Shown here one piece after another: positions 1 through 9,922 of a stretch of DNA of 64,000 nt (positions within the stretch are counted from its first letter, which is position 1; each line of letters opens with the position of its first letter). The notes under the pieces were generated by a model. That model saw only the letters and a program-made list of their open reading frames with translations. It did no database searches and was not told the DNA's origin. Source of the DNA: an uncultured Clostridia bacterium (GTDB taxonomy: Bacteria; Bacillota; Clostridia; Oscillospirales; Acutalibacteraceae); the NCBI GenBank assembly GCA_945876745.1, contig CAMCPL010000002.1, forward strand, positions 181,950 to 245,949. Direction: 5' to 3'. Position numbers and translations under genes: made by a program.

Positions 1-1208
1 TAAACCGATTTAATTCTTTCGATAGCTTCAACAGTTTTTTCCGCATTGCCGAATGCAGTCAGTCTGAAGTAGCCCTCGCCTGCAGGACCGAAGCCGCTTC
101 CCGGTGTGCCTACAACTTGACACTTGTCCAAAAGCTCGTCGAAAAATTCCCAGCTTGTGTAGCCCTGCGGAACTCTGAGCCATACATACGGTGAGTTAAC
201 GCCGCCGTAGCATTCAAAGCCTGCATCCTTTAAGCCGTCATAAATAACCCTTGCATTTTTTTGATAATAAGCGAGTGTTTCGGCAATTTGTTTCTTGCCC
301 TCTTCGCTGTAAACAGCCTCGGCTGCTCTTTGAGTAATGTAGGATACGCCGTTGAACTTTGTTGCCTGGCGTCTTGCCCAAAGCGGATTGAGTGATGTTC
401 CGTTGAAAACAAGCTCCTTCGGTACAACCGTATAGCCGCATCTCATACCTGTAAAGCCTGCTGTCTTTGAGAACGAACGAAGCTCAATAGCGCATTTCTT
501 TGCACCCTCAATTTCATAAATTGACTTTGGAATATCCTCTTCAACAATGAAACTTTCGTAAGCCGAGTCGAAAAGAATAAGTGAATTATGCTCAAGTGCG
601 TAGTCAACCCATTTCTTGAGCTGTTCTTTGTTTGCAGTCATTCCTGTCGGATTGTTCGGGAAGCAGAGATAAATTACATCGGGAACCTCGCTCGGAAGGT
701 CTGGAGTGAAGTTGTTTTCAGCGGTGCAGGGCATATAAATAATGTTGTCCCAAAGACCGTTTTCGTCTTTGTTACCGCTTCTGCCTGCCATAACGTTTGT
801 GTCGATATATACCGGATAAACAGGGTCGCAGATAGCAACCTTGTTGTCTACTGCAAAAATATCACCGATGTTGCCGCAGTCACTCTTTGCACCGTCGGAA
901 AGGAAAATTTCGTCCTTTGCGATGTCGATGCCTCTGTCGGCATAGTCATTCTTTTGGATTGCTTCAAGAATGAAGTCGTAGCCGTACTCCGGCGGATATC
1001 CTCTGAATGTTTCCTCGCTTGCCATCTCGTCAACTGCCTTGTGCATAGCTTCGATTACAGCAGGTGCAAGCGGCTTTGTAACGTCGCCGATTGAAAGGCG
1101 AATAACGTCAGCCTCGGGGTGAGCTGCCTGATATTCTCTTTGCTTCTTTGCTACGGTAGAGAAAAGATAGCTTGACTCGATTTTTAAGAAATTCTCGTTA
1201 ATTTTCAT
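1..1208 (-). CDS. dapL: LL-diaminopimelate aminotransferase (3' end cut by window edge)
   Basis: PLP-dependent aminotransferase that makes LL-diaminopimelate directly from tetrahydrodipicolinate in the lysine/peptidoglycan pathway. Translating the minus strand from the ATG at 1208 gives [21 protein letters not shown], and the frame stays open to the window edge. The C-terminus reads [20 protein letters not shown] followed by ERIKSV, typical of DapL. About 402 codons are visible, the usual family length. The first two window bases would read TA on this strand, so a stop codon may lie at the very edge. A Shine-Dalgarno AGGAGG sits just upstream of the ATG. It follows dapF by 24 bases and is probably co-transcribed with it. 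Confidence 0.93.
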   Translation of the reverse strand, partial: MKINENFLKIESSYLFSTVAKKQREYQAAHPEADVIRLSIGDVTKPLAPAVIEAMHKAVDEMASEETFRGYPPEYGYDFILEAIQKNDYADRGIDIAKDEIFLSDGAKSDCGNIGDIFAVDNKVAICDPVYPVYIDTNVMAGRSGNKDENGLWDNIIYMPCTAENNFTPDLPSEVPDVIYLCFPNNPTGMTANKEQLKKWVDYALEHNSLILFDSAYESFIVEEDIPKSIYEIEGAKKCAIELRSFSKTAGFTGMRCGYTVVPKELVFNGTSLNPLWARRQATKFNGVSYITQRAAEAVYSEEGKKQIAETLAYYQKNARVIYDGLKDAGFECYGGVNSPYVWLRVPQGYTSWEFFDELLDKCQVVGTPGSGFGPAGEGYFRLTAFGNAEKTVEAIERIKSV

Positions 1209-1232
1209 ATAGTTAAACCTCCTATAATTTAC

Positions 1233-2075
1233 TTATATTTCAACCTCACCGGTGAAAGCGTATGCGGCAGGACCCGTCATAATAACACTGTCGTCCTCCT
1301 TGCCGCTCCATTCGATTTTAAGGTCGCCTCCTAAAAGGTGAACTGTTACCTCGTTGTCGACATAACCGTTGAGAATTGCCGCAACAACAGTTGCACAGGT
1401 TCCCGTGCCGCACGCAAGCGTTTCGCCTGCGCCGCGCTCATAAACACGCATTTCGATTGTATTCCTGTCGATAACCCTTGCAAATTCCGCATTAACTCTG
1501 TCGGGGAATAACGCAGTATTACTCTCGGCAATTTTGCCGTATTTGTTCAAATCAAAATCCTTAACGCTCTCGTCTATAAACATAACTGCGTGAGGATTTC
1601 CCATTGATACGCAGGTCATTGTGAACTCTCTGTCACCGATTGTAACGGATTGATTAATACATTTTTCGCCGTCGCAGACAACGGGAATATCCTTGCTTGT
1701 CAATATCGGACTTCCCATATCAACTCTTGCGCTGACAGCCTTGCCGTTTTTGGTAAAAACTTTAATATATTTTATTTTACCCATTGATTCAATAGTGAAA
1801 TTTGTCGAATCGGTATAGCCGTGGTCGTATACATATTTTGCAACGCAGCGAATACCGTTTCCGCACATAGCGCCTCTTGAGCCGTCTGCGTTGTACATAA
1901 CCATTTCAAAATCGGCAATGGTTCCTTTTTTGATAATAATCAGTCCGTCGCCGCCTATGCCGAAATGTCTGTCGGAAAGCTTTATTGCAGCTTCGCTTTC
2001 GTTAGGTATGCTTTCCTTCATACCGTCAACATAAATGTAGTCGTTGCCGCAGCCGTGCATTTTTGTAAATTTCAT
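1233..2075 (-). CDS. dapF: Diaminopimelate epimerase
   Basis: Cofactor-independent epimerase converting LL- to meso-diaminopimelate, the step after DapL. The 280-residue protein carries both catalytic cysteines: Cys71 in AMCGNGIRC and Cys222 in LACGTGTCA. The N-terminal motif KMHGCGNDYIYVDG is also characteristic. The frame is open further upstream, but the ATG at 2075 is preferred: it begins MKFTKMHGCGN and has AGGATGG about 7 bases upstream. It lies 10 bases after the ANTAR regulator gene and 24 bases before dapL, so the three probably form one operon. Confidence 0.96.
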   Translation of the reverse strand: MKFTKMHGCGNDYIYVDGMKESIPNESEAAIKLSDRHFGIGGDGLIIIKKGTIADFEMVMYNADGSRGAMCGNGIRCVAKYVYDHGYTDSTNFTIESMGKIKYIKVFTKNGKAVSARVDMGSPILTSKDIPVVCDGEKCINQSVTIGDREFTMTCVSMGNPHAVMFIDESVKDFDLNKYGKIAESNTALFPDRVNAEFARVIDRNTIEMRVYERGAGETLACGTGTCATVVAAILNGYVDNEVTVHLLGGDLKIEWSGKEDDSVIMTGPAAYAFTGEVEI

Positions 2076-2085
2076 AAAAACCATC

Positions 2086-2601
2086 CTAACTGAATTGGGA
2101 TATAATATCTCTTGCAACTTCAACGAGTTTTTTTGAGGTTCTCATACTTTCCTGCTGAAGTCGCTTATGAGCCTGCATTTCCGTTATGCCGTGAATGTTC
2201 ATAAGTATCGTTTTTGCACTCGATATCAGCTCGCTGTCGTCGAGATTGCGATTTGTAAAAGATGTTTCGGTAGCAACTAAAACGCGAACAGTGCTTATAA
2301 ATTCCTGTCTGTCAAGCGGTAGTGGAAGACTGATGAGGTTGCCCATATAATCCTCTCGTCCCGAGGGCGAAAGAGCGACAACATCAAAGCCCGGCGGCAG
2401 TCTGTCGGCGATTACCGTGGCGGACATATCGCTGAGAATTGAAGCTGTAACGACAACTCCGCTTCTCATATCTGCCGCTATGCCCAAGACGCTTGCTCCC
2501 GTGGCGCATATATGCGAAACATAAATTCCCTCTTCTTCAAGAGCACTTCTCAGTTTCATAGCGGTATTTTTCTTTGGATAAGCAACTATTATGCTTTTCA
2601 T
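2086..2601 (-). CDS. ANTAR-domain RNA-binding regulator (AmiR/NasT type)
   Basis: 171 residues. The C-terminal third (from about residue 120) matches an ANTAR domain: ISSAKTILMNIHGITEMQAH then KRLQQESMRTSKKLVEVA. ANTAR proteins bind paired hairpins in mRNA leaders and prevent termination, often for nitrogen-related genes. The N-terminal half resembles a receiver fold, but the strand that would carry the phospho-acceptor reads SGVVVTASILSD, with no acidic residue at its expected end, so it is likely a pseudo-receiver. The ATG at 2601 is chosen over 2622 because GGGAG lies 7 bases upstream. First gene of the apparent dapF-dapL operon. Its RNA target cannot be identified here. Confidence 0.85.
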   Translation of the reverse strand: MKSIIVAYPKKNTAMKLRSALEEEGIYVSHICATGASVLGIAADMRSGVVVTASILSDMSATVIADRLPPGFDVVALSPSGREDYMGNLISLPLPLDRQEFISTVRVLVATETSFTNRNLDDSELISSAKTILMNIHGITEMQAHKRLQQESMRTSKKLVEVARDIISQFS

Positions 2602-2819
2602 ATACCGTCTCCCGAAAAACATCTGTACCTATCTTTATTATAAGTACATACAATTATAACATATTCTGCTTAAAAGTGGCAATAGAAAATATTGCGATAT
2701 TTAAGAAAATTTTTGTACTATTTGCCATAAATAAAGTTTGATTTGAAAAATTTGTCAAATTTAATACAAAATGCACAGAAATTGAAAATTTTTTTTATTT
2801 TCTTGTAACAAAATAACCA

Positions 2820-2867
2820 AATACCACTTGAAATATTTTGTTCGTAGTGGTATTATTAATTTATAAT
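2820..2867 (+). promoter_or_regulatory. glg operon promoter with operator-like inverted repeat
   Basis: TTGTTC (2838-2843) and TATAAT (2862-2867) with an 18-base spacer form a plausible SigA promoter 48 bases before glgB. A perfect 9-bp inverted repeat AATACCACT (2820-2828) / AGTGGTATT (2846-2854), 17-base spacer, has its right arm between the -35 and -10. That position suits repression by a dimeric regulator. The regulator is unknown. The rest of the 2623-2914 gap is AT-rich and must also hold the minus-strand promoter for the ANTAR-dapF-dapL operon. Confidence 0.55.
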
Positions 2868-2914
2868 ATCGGCGTATTGTAACAAATATACCTATTCATT
2901 AAGGAAATCTGGAG

Positions 2915-4897
2915 ATGCTTATGACAAAACTAAAGGAAACATATCAGCTTCCGGTGTACTTATTTCACAACGGAACGAATTATAAGGCATACGAGTTCTT
3001 CGGTAATCATAAGATTGGTAAGGACAAGTATGCATTTAGAGTGTGGGCACCACATGCACAGAGCGTCAGCGTTGTAGGAGACTTCAACGGCTGGGACGAT
3101 ACCAAGCACAAATGCTTTCCCATATCCGACGGAATTTGGGAAGCAATAATCGAAGATGTTAAGGTCTTTGATTGCTATAAATACGCAATCAAAACACCGT
3201 CCGGCAAAACCGTGTTAAAGGCTGACCCGTATGCTGTTCATCACGAAACACGTCCGGGAACAGGCTCAAAGATATATGAGCTTGACGACTTTAAGTGGAA
3301 CGACGACGAGTGGCAAAGCGAGAAATCAAAGCAGGATATACTGAAAAAGCCTGTAAATATTTACGAGGTGCATTTCGGCTCGTGGAAGCAGCACGACGAC
3401 GGCAATTTCCTTACATACCGCGAAATGGCTGAGCAGCTTGTGCCGTATGTAAAGGATATGGGATATACTCATATCGAAATGCTGCCTGTTATGGAATATC
3501 CGTATGACGGCTCGTGGGGCTATCAGGTAACAGGTTATTTCGCACCTACCTCAAGATACGGTGTGCCCGAGGATTTGATGTATTTCGTAGACTGCTGTCA
3601 TAAAGCGGGAATCGGAGTTATTCTTGACTGGGTGCCTGCTCATTTCCCGAAGGACGGCTTCGGACTTTATGAGTTTGACGGTACCTGCTGCTATGAATAC
3701 AGCGATATGAAAAAGGGTGAGCATAAGGAATGGGGCACAAGAGTGTTCGATTACGAGAAAAACGAGGTTCGCTCGTTCCTGATTTCTTCGGCTAACTACT
3801 GGATAGAAAAATTCCATTTTGACGGAATAAGAGTTGACGCCGTTGCTTCTATGCTTTATCTTGACTACGACCGCCGTGACGGCGAGTGGACGCCTAACAA
3901 AAACGGAGGACGCGAAAATCTTGAAGCGGTTGAGTTTTTCAGACAGCTTAATTCTACAATTCTTACTAACCACCCCGGCACTATGATGATTGCCGAGGAA
4001 AGCACGGCTTGGCCGATGATTACAATGCCTCCGAGTGAGGGCGGTCTCGGCTTTAACTTCAAGTGGAATATGGGCTGGATGAACGATATGCTTCGTTATT
4101 CCTCTATGGATCCGCTGTTTAGAAAAGGAAATCACAGCTGCATTACGTTCAGCTTCTTCTATGCGTTCAGCGAGAATTTCATTTTGCCTATTTCTCACGA
4201 CGAGGTCGTTCACGGCAAGGCAAGCCTGCTCAATAAGATGCCCGGCGATTACGATATGAAGTTCGACGGACTGCGCTTGTTTATGGCGTATATGATGGCT
4301 CACCCCGGAAAGAAGCTTTTGTTTATGGGCAGTGAGTTCGGTCAGTTCATTGAGTGGAATTACGAGCAGGGACTTGACTGGGTGCTTCTCGGTTACGATA
4401 AGCACAGACAGCTTCAGGGCTTTGTAAAGGAGCTTAACGAATTTTATAAAGACCACAGCGAGCTTTGGGAAATTGATTATAGCTGGGACGGATTTCAATG
4501 GATTTCGTCCGAGGATAACTGCAACAGCGTTATTGCTTTCAGACGTATAAATTCTAAAAAAGAGGAAATTATTGCCGTGTTTAACTGGACGCCTAACAGC
4601 TTTGATAGCTACCGTATAGGCGTTCCCGAAAAGGGAAGCTACAAGGTTTTGCTTGATACCTCGCTTGAAAAATACGGCGGCGATAAACCGAAGGTTGACA
4701 GAAGCTACCGTACAAAGGCGAAGAATATTCACGGTTATGAGCAGTATATCGACCTGAAGCTTCACGGACTTTCGGCATTGTTCTTAAAGAAGAATCCCGA
4801 AAAGCCGAAAATTGAGCCAACAAAAAAGACAGAGAAAAAAGCAGAGCCAAAAAAGTCTGCTGCTAAAAATAATAAATCAACAAAGAAATCAAAATAA
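2915..4897 (+). CDS. glgB: 1,4-alpha-glucan branching enzyme
   Basis: Introduces alpha-1,6 branches into glycogen. 660 residues: an N-terminal CBM48 module (about residues 30-110, [20 protein letters not shown]), then a GH13 barrel with region I DWVPAHF, region [12 protein letters not shown] (nucleophile Asp), region III AEES (acid Glu) and region [11 protein letters not shown], then the C-terminal beta domain. The last 30 or so residues are an unusual Lys/Glu/Ala/Pro-rich tail ([18 protein letters not shown]). Two ATGs are possible. 2915 has AAGGA 9 bases upstream; 2921 has GGAG 6 bases upstream. First gene of glgB-C-D-A, 15 bases before glgC. Confidence 0.97.
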   Translation: MLMTKLKETYQLPVYLFHNGTNYKAYEFFGNHKIGKDKYAFRVWAPHAQSVSVVGDFNGWDDTKHKCFPISDGIWEAIIEDVKVFDCYKYAIKTPSGKTVLKADPYAVHHETRPGTGSKIYELDDFKWNDDEWQSEKSKQDILKKPVNIYEVHFGSWKQHDDGNFLTYREMAEQLVPYVKDMGYTHIEMLPVMEYPYDGSWGYQVTGYFAPTSRYGVPEDLMYFVDCCHKAGIGVILDWVPAHFPKDGFGLYEFDGTCCYEYSDMKKGEHKEWGTRVFDYEKNEVRSFLISSANYWIEKFHFDGIRVDAVASMLYLDYDRRDGEWTPNKNGGRENLEAVEFFRQLNSTILTNHPGTMMIAEESTAWPMITMPPSEGGLGFNFKWNMGWMNDMLRYSSMDPLFRKGNHSCITFSFFYAFSENFILPISHDEVVHGKASLLNKMPGDYDMKFDGLRLFMAYMMAHPGKKLLFMGSEFGQFIEWNYEQGLDWVLLGYDKHRQLQGFVKELNEFYKDHSELWEIDYSWDGFQWISSEDNCNSVIAFRRINSKKEEIIAVFNWTPNSFDSYRIGVPEKGSYKVLLDTSLEKYGGDKPKVDRSYRTKAKNIHGYEQYIDLKLHGLSALFLKKNPEKPKIEPTKKTEKKAEPKKSAAKNNKSTKKSK

Positions 4898-4912
4898 TTA
4901 GGAGGAATTATT

Positions 4913-6118
4913 ATGGCGAAAACTGATGTTGTTGCTATGCTGTTAGCCGGCGGACAGGGAAGCCGTCTCGGTGTTCTGACCAAAAGCATTGCAAAGCCCG
5001 CAGTACCTTACGGCGGAAATTACAGAATCATCGACTTTCCGCTTTCAAACTGTGTAAACAGCGGCATTTATACCGTCGGAGTACTTACGCAGTATCAACC
5101 GCTTGTTCTCAATGACTATTTGGGCAACGGTCATCCGTGGGATTTGGACAGACTTAACGGAGGCGTTCATGTTCTCTCGCCGTATGAAGCAATCGGCGGA
5201 GCCGAGTGGTACAAGGGAACGGCTAACGCTATTTACCAAAATATTGCATTTATCGAAAAGTATGACCCGGAATATGTTGTTATTCTTTCAGGCGACCATA
5301 TTTATAAGATGAATTATGCCGATATGATTGAATTTCATAAAAAGAATAATGCCGACTGCACAATAGCCGTGCTTGAGGTTCCGTGGGAGGAGGCTTCGCG
5401 CTTCGGCATTTTGGCAACCGACGAAAACGAAAAGATTTACGAATTTGCAGAAAAGCCTGCCGAGCCTAAATCAAATAAGGCTTCAATGGGCGTGTATGTT
5501 TTCTCGTGGGATAAGCTTAAGAAATATCTTACCGAGGACGAGGCAGATCCGAATTCCTCAAATGATTTCGGTAAAAATATTATTCCTAATATGCTCGGCG
5601 ACGGTCAGCGTATGTTCGCTTTCCCGTTCAAGGGTTATTGGAAGGACGTAGGCACAATCGACTCACTTTGGGAAGCAAATCTTGATATTATCAATCCTAA
5701 TGTTGATCTTGATTTGTCGGATAAATCCTGGAGAATTTACAGCCGTACTCCTAATTCACCGCCTCATTACATAGGCGCAAACGCAGTTATTGAAAATTCG
5801 TCAGTATCCGAGGGCTGCGATATCGACGGCTTGGTTGATTACTCTGTTGTTTCCCCGAATGTAACTATCGAAGAGGGCGCAGAGGTTAGATTTTCCGTTA
5901 TTATGCCGGGCGCAACCGTTAAAAAGGGCGCAAAGATTTATTATTCAATTATCGCAGAGGACGCTGTTATTGAAGAAGATGCACAGGTCGGCGAAATCCC
6001 CGAAAACCTTACCGATTCGGCAGATTGGGGAGTTGCAGTTGTCGGCTCAGGTGCAACGATAACAAAGGGCAAAAAAATTCCGCCCAAGGATATGATAGCG
6101 TCAGGAGAGGAGGTATAA
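4913..6118 (+). CDS. glgC: Glucose-1-phosphate adenylyltransferase, catalytic subunit
   Basis: Makes ADP-glucose from glucose-1-phosphate and ATP, the committed step of bacterial glycogen synthesis. The 401-residue protein has the nucleotide-binding signature [20 protein letters not shown], then [18 protein letters not shown] and [15 protein letters not shown]. The C-terminal left-handed beta-helix is seen as hexapeptide-like repeats from about residue 285. AGGAGG lies upstream of the ATG. The gap to glgD is 3 bases, consistent with a GlgC-GlgD heteromer as known in other Firmicutes. Confidence 0.97.
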   Translation: MAKTDVVAMLLAGGQGSRLGVLTKSIAKPAVPYGGNYRIIDFPLSNCVNSGIYTVGVLTQYQPLVLNDYLGNGHPWDLDRLNGGVHVLSPYEAIGGAEWYKGTANAIYQNIAFIEKYDPEYVVILSGDHIYKMNYADMIEFHKKNNADCTIAVLEVPWEEASRFGILATDENEKIYEFAEKPAEPKSNKASMGVYVFSWDKLKKYLTEDEADPNSSNDFGKNIIPNMLGDGQRMFAFPFKGYWKDVGTIDSLWEANLDIINPNVDLDLSDKSWRIYSRTPNSPPHYIGANAVIENSSVSEGCDIDGLVDYSVVSPNVTIEEGAEVRFSVIMPGATVKKGAKIYYSIIAEDAVIEEDAQVGEIPENLTDSADWGVAVVGSGATITKGKKIPPKDMIASGEEV

Positions 6119-6121
6119 GCA

Positions 6122-7243
6122 ATGAACGGAAAAAAAGTACTTGGAATGATTTTTGCAAACATTCATGAAGAGGTTTTAGGAACGCTCACAGACCAGAGAA
6201 CAATGGGCTCTGTACCGTTTTGCTCAAGATACCGTCTTATCGACTTTCCGCTTTCAAATATGGTCAGAAGCTCTGTTACAAAGGTAGGCGTTGTAACTAA
6301 CGCAAACTTTAATTCGCTTATGGACCATATCGGAACAGGCAAGCCGTGGGATTTGTCGAGAAAGAACGACGGACTTTATCTCTTACCGCCGTATTCAATT
6401 AATTCGGTTACAATGTGGGGCAACCGCATTGACGCAATTTACGGAAACCTCAATTTCCTTGAGCACTCAAATCAGGAATATGTTTTGCTTGCAGACTGCT
6501 ATAATGTTATGAGCATTGATTTCAGCGACGTTTTCAACGCTCACGAGGAGTCGGGCGCAGACATTACAATCGTCGGCGTTAAGGCAAAAATGCCGGAGAA
6601 TATTCAGTCCATTCTTGTTTTCGATAAGGTTGACGAAAACGGTCGCATAGTTGAGGCTTCTATTGACCCGGCAGTTGACGAAGCATATTATTCTACAAAT
6701 ATTATACTTATTAAGAAATATTTGCTTGAAGAGCTTGTTACCTCTGCTCATTCAAAAAATGAGGTTTCCTTCCAGAGAAACATCATTATGAAATGTATTC
6801 AAAATAAGCGTGTTTATGCTTATGATGCAACCGATTGCTTCGTCGGTACAATCGACAGCGTTCAAAGCTATTATGACATTTCAATGAGCCTTTTACAGCG
6901 TGAAAACCGCAAAAAGCTCTTTAAGAATGATTGCCCGATATTTACAAAAGAGCGCGACGATATGCCCACTCTTTACGGTATGCAGGCACAGATTAAAAAC
7001 TCTCTCGTTGCCGACGGCTGTGAAATCAAGGGCGAGCTTGAAAACTGTATCGTATTCAAGGGCGTTAAGGTTGAAGAGGGTGCAGTAGTTAAAAATTCTA
7101 TTCTTATGCAGGATACCGTTGTAGGTCAAAATGCAAAGATTAACTGCATAATTGCCGATAAGGATTGCAATATCAAGTCGGGAGTTGAGCTTTCGGGCGC
7201 TTCTAACTATCCTGTTTGTCTTGCAAAGGACACGAGAATATAA
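6122..7243 (+). CDS. glgD: Glucose-1-phosphate adenylyltransferase, GlgD subunit
   Basis: Paralogue of GlgC, 373 residues. It keeps the fold motifs RYRLIDFPLSNMVRS, GTGKPWDLSR and the C-terminal beta-helix (DGCEIKGELENCIVFKGVKV). It lacks the glycine-rich GGQGSRL loop at the N-terminus, which reads MIFANIHEEVLGTLTDQRTM instead. In characterised Firmicutes GlgD alone has little activity and modulates GlgC in a GlgCD complex; that role is inferred here. The start follows GAGGAGG, which overlaps the glgC 3' end, suggesting translational coupling. Confidence 0.95.
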   Translation: MNGKKVLGMIFANIHEEVLGTLTDQRTMGSVPFCSRYRLIDFPLSNMVRSSVTKVGVVTNANFNSLMDHIGTGKPWDLSRKNDGLYLLPPYSINSVTMWGNRIDAIYGNLNFLEHSNQEYVLLADCYNVMSIDFSDVFNAHEESGADITIVGVKAKMPENIQSILVFDKVDENGRIVEASIDPAVDEAYYSTNIILIKKYLLEELVTSAHSKNEVSFQRNIIMKCIQNKRVYAYDATDCFVGTIDSVQSYYDISMSLLQRENRKKLFKNDCPIFTKERDDMPTLYGMQAQIKNSLVADGCEIKGELENCIVFKGVKVEEGAVVKNSILMQDTVVGQNAKINCIIADKDCNIKSGVELSGASNYPVCLAKDTRI

Positions 7244-7255
7244 AGGAGAAAATTA

Positions 7256-8683
7256 ATGAAGGTTTTATATGTTTCAAGTGAAGCCTTGCCGTTTATGGCT
7301 TCGGGCGGTTTGGGAGATGTTGCAGGCTCACTTCCTGTTGCGCTTCGTAAAAGACTAATCGGTTGTCGAGTAGTTATGCCGCTTTATGATTCGATTAAGC
7401 AGGAATATAAGGATAAGATGAGATTTATTACCTCTATTTCTGTTCCTGTTTCGTGGCGCAGACAGTATTGCGGCATCTTTGAAGCAAAGCATAACGGTGT
7501 TGTTTACTACTTCCTTGACAATCAGTACTATTTTAAGCGTGACGGTATCTACGGTCACTATGACGACGCCGAGAGATTTGCGTTTTTCTCAAGAGCCGTT
7601 TTGGAGATTATTCCTCATATTGACTGGAAGCCCGATATTATTCATTGCAACGATTGGCAGAGTGCGCTTACTCCGCTTTACTATTCGTGCTATTATGCAA
7701 AGCAGATGGGCTATGAGAATATCAAGACTGTTTTCACAATCCATAATATCCAGTATCAGGGTAAGTACGGCACCGAGCTTCTCAACGATGTTCTCGGTAT
7801 CGCACCGGAATACAGCAATTTGATTTTGTACGACGGACTTGTAAACTTTATGAAAGCGGGTATTGAGTGCGCTAACAAGGTTACAACCGTTTCGCCCACT
7901 TACGCAAAGGAAATCCTTGACCCGTGGTATTCTCACGGTCTCGACCCTATTCTTAATCAGAGAAGCTGGAAACTTTGCGGAATTCTTAACGGTATTGACG
8001 TGGAGAATTATAATCCCGAAACCGATAAGAATATTGTTGCAAATTATAATGCCGACAATTTTGCAAAGAATAAGCCGAAGAATAAAAAGGCGCTTCAAGA
8101 GCAAATGGGACTTGCCGTTCGTGATGATGTTCCGGTTATCGGTATCGTTTCGAGGCTTGTAGGTCATAAGGGCTTCGACCTCATTCGTGAGGTTATGGAA
8201 AAGAGCCTTTGGGAGAGAGATATTCAGTATGTTGTGCTCGGCTCCGGCGAGTGGCAATATGAGAGCTTTTTCAGAGAGCTTCATAATAAATATCCCGATA
8301 AGGTCGGCGTTACAATCGGCTTTGTTCCCGATTTGGCACGCAAGATTTATGCAGGAGCGGATTTGTTCCTGATGCCGAGTAAGAGCGAGCCCTGCGGACT
8401 TTCTCAAATGGTAGCGCTTCGCTACGGAACGCTTCCTATCGTTCGTGAAACAGGCGGACTTAAAGACAGTATTTCCGACTGCGGCGACGGCGAGGGCAAC
8501 GGCTTTACCTTTAAGACCTACAATGCTTATGATATGCTCGGTGCAATTTACCGAGGCGTTGGCGCTTTTTATAATAAGTCGGATTGGAAGGTTCTTGTTA
8601 AGAGAGCGCTTGAGTGCGATATGTCTTGGGGTAAGTCGGCTAATGAGTACATAAAAATGTACAAAAGCCTGCTTAAAAACTGA
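7256..8683 (+). CDS. glgA: Glycogen synthase (GT5, ADP-glucose dependent)
   Basis: 475-residue GT5 retaining glucosyltransferase that extends alpha-1,4-glucan from ADP-glucose. The N-terminal loop reads SEALPFMASGGLGDVAGSLP, a serine variant of the classical KTGGL motif that is common in clostridia. HNIQYQGKYG, VSPTYAKEI and the C-terminal EPCGLSQMVALRYGTLPIVR with TGGLKD are present. AGGAG lies 8 bases before the ATG. Last gene of the operon; an intrinsic terminator follows its stop within 15 bases. Confidence 0.97.
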   Translation: MKVLYVSSEALPFMASGGLGDVAGSLPVALRKRLIGCRVVMPLYDSIKQEYKDKMRFITSISVPVSWRRQYCGIFEAKHNGVVYYFLDNQYYFKRDGIYGHYDDAERFAFFSRAVLEIIPHIDWKPDIIHCNDWQSALTPLYYSCYYAKQMGYENIKTVFTIHNIQYQGKYGTELLNDVLGIAPEYSNLILYDGLVNFMKAGIECANKVTTVSPTYAKEILDPWYSHGLDPILNQRSWKLCGILNGIDVENYNPETDKNIVANYNADNFAKNKPKNKKALQEQMGLAVRDDVPVIGIVSRLVGHKGFDLIREVMEKSLWERDIQYVVLGSGEWQYESFFRELHNKYPDKVGVTIGFVPDLARKIYAGADLFLMPSKSEPCGLSQMVALRYGTLPIVRETGGLKDSISDCGDGEGNGFTFKTYNAYDMLGAIYRGVGAFYNKSDWKVLVKRALECDMSWGKSANEYIKMYKSLLKN

Positions 8684-8697
8684 TTAAATTTTATTTC

Positions 8698-8739
8698 AAA
8701 AGCAACTCTTTGAGGATTGTCAAAAAGAGTTGCTTTTTT
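8698..8739 (+). terminator. Intrinsic terminator of the glg operon
   Basis: Perfect 14-bp inverted repeat, AAAAGCAACTCTTT (8698-8711) and AAAGAGTTGCTTTT (8724-8737), running into a T tract that ends at 8739. It lies 15 bases after the glgA stop. Confidence 0.92.
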
Positions 8740-8741
8740 AC

Positions 8742-8770
8742 TTGAAAATACATAAAATATGTAATATAAT
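8742..8770 (+). promoter_or_regulatory. prfB promoter
   Basis: TTGAAA (8742-8747), 17-base spacer, TATAAT (8765-8770), immediately after the glg terminator and 32 bases before prfB. Confidence 0.65.
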
Positions 8771-8802
8771 ATTGGTTTAGAAAATATATATTGGAGTAAA
8801 AT

Positions 8803-9921
8803 ATGATTGAATTAGAAGAACTTGCTCAAAGATTGCAACAGTCAAGCGCACCGATTGAAAACTTAAAGGAAGCGCTTGATATAGATAATCTCAAGGTTGA
8901 GGTTGAAAAGCTTGAGGCTCAAAGTGCCGCGCCCGATTTTTGGAACGATGCAGAGAATAGCCAAAAAATTATGCAAAAAATCGGCTCAATGAAAGCAAAA
9001 ATTGCATCCTATGAAACGCTCAAAAACGATTTTGACGACGCTGAGGTTATGATTGAGCTTGCAAATGAGGAAAATGACGAAAGTCTTGTTGAGGATTGTA
9101 CACAGTCCGTTGACAGTATTGAGAAAAAGATTGAAACGCTTACTCTTTCAACTATGCTCAATGGCGAATTTGACGCTAATAACGCTATCCTTACATTCCA
9201 CGCAGGTGCAGGCGGAACAGAGGCACAGGACTGGGCTGAAATGCTTTTCCGTATGTATAACCGCTGGGGTGAGAGAAACGGCTATAAAATGTCAACTCTC
9301 GACTATTTGGAGGGCGATGTTGCCGGAATAAAGAGCGCAACCGTTTTGGTTGAGGGTGAAAACGCTTACGGTTATCTTCACGGCGAAATGGGTATTCACC
9401 GCCTTGTAAGAGTGTCGCCGTTCGACAGCTCGGGCAGACGTCATACTTCGTTTGCATCACTGGAGGTTATGCCGGAAATTAACGACGACGTAAATATCGA
9501 AATTCGTGATGAGGATATAAAAATGGACGTTTACCGTGCTTCCGGTGCAGGAGGTCAAAAGGTAAACAAAACCTCATCCGCTGTTCGTCTTACCCATATT
9601 CCGACAGGTATCGTCGTTTCGTGTCAGGTTGAACGCTCACAGCACCAAAATCGTGAAATGGCAATGCTTATGCTTAAATCAAAGCTTGTCGAAATTAAAG
9701 AAAGAGAAAATCTTGAAAAGATTGAGGATATCAAGGGCGACCAAAAGGAAATTGCGTGGGGAAGCCAAATCCGTTCCTATGTATTTATGCCCTACACTAT
9801 GGTTAAGGATCATAGAACAAACTACGAAATGGGCAATATCACCGCTGTAATGGACGGAGATTTGGACGGCTTTATCAATGCTTATTTGAAAATGAAGAGC
9901 CTTGAAGGAAGCGAAGGATAA
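8803..9921 (+). CDS. prfB: Peptide chain release factor 2
   Basis: RF2 recognises UGA and UAA stop codons and triggers peptide release on the ribosome. 372 residues, in the normal RF2 size range. The catalytic GGQ is at residues 250-252 (SGAGGQKVNKTSS). In E. coli RF2 the N-terminal coiled coil contains the autoregulatory +1 frameshift at LRGYL-stop. Here that region reads NLKEALDID in one continuous frame with no internal stop, so the frameshift control is absent. Followed after one base by the MgtC/SapB gene, likely co-transcribed. Confidence 0.96.
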   Translation: MIELEELAQRLQQSSAPIENLKEALDIDNLKVEVEKLEAQSAAPDFWNDAENSQKIMQKIGSMKAKIASYETLKNDFDDAEVMIELANEENDESLVEDCTQSVDSIEKKIETLTLSTMLNGEFDANNAILTFHAGAGGTEAQDWAEMLFRMYNRWGERNGYKMSTLDYLEGDVAGIKSATVLVEGENAYGYLHGEMGIHRLVRVSPFDSSGRRHTSFASLEVMPEINDDVNIEIRDEDIKMDVYRASGAGGQKVNKTSSAVRLTHIPTGIVVSCQVERSQHQNREMAMLMLKSKLVEIKERENLEKIEDIKGDQKEIAWGSQIRSYVFMPYTMVKDHRTNYEMGNITAVMDGDLDGFINAYLKMKSLEGSEG

Positions 9922-9922
9922 T

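Noticed and set aside
588..1094. 168-codon plus-strand frame opposite dapL
   Set aside because: dapL is unmistakable on the other strand; this frame has no start site or homology signal.
3551..4765. 404-codon open frame on the minus strand opposite glgB
   Set aside because: Antisense to a clear GH13 gene, no recognisable domain, no ribosome-binding site; arises from codon bias of the real gene.
6122..7243. glgD as a second catalytic ADP-glucose pyrophosphorylase
   Set aside because: Missing the GGQGSRL nucleotide loop; fits the non-catalytic GlgD subunit.
7589..8407. 272-codon open frame opposite glgA
   Set aside because: Shadow of glgA; low-complexity translation without any family signature.
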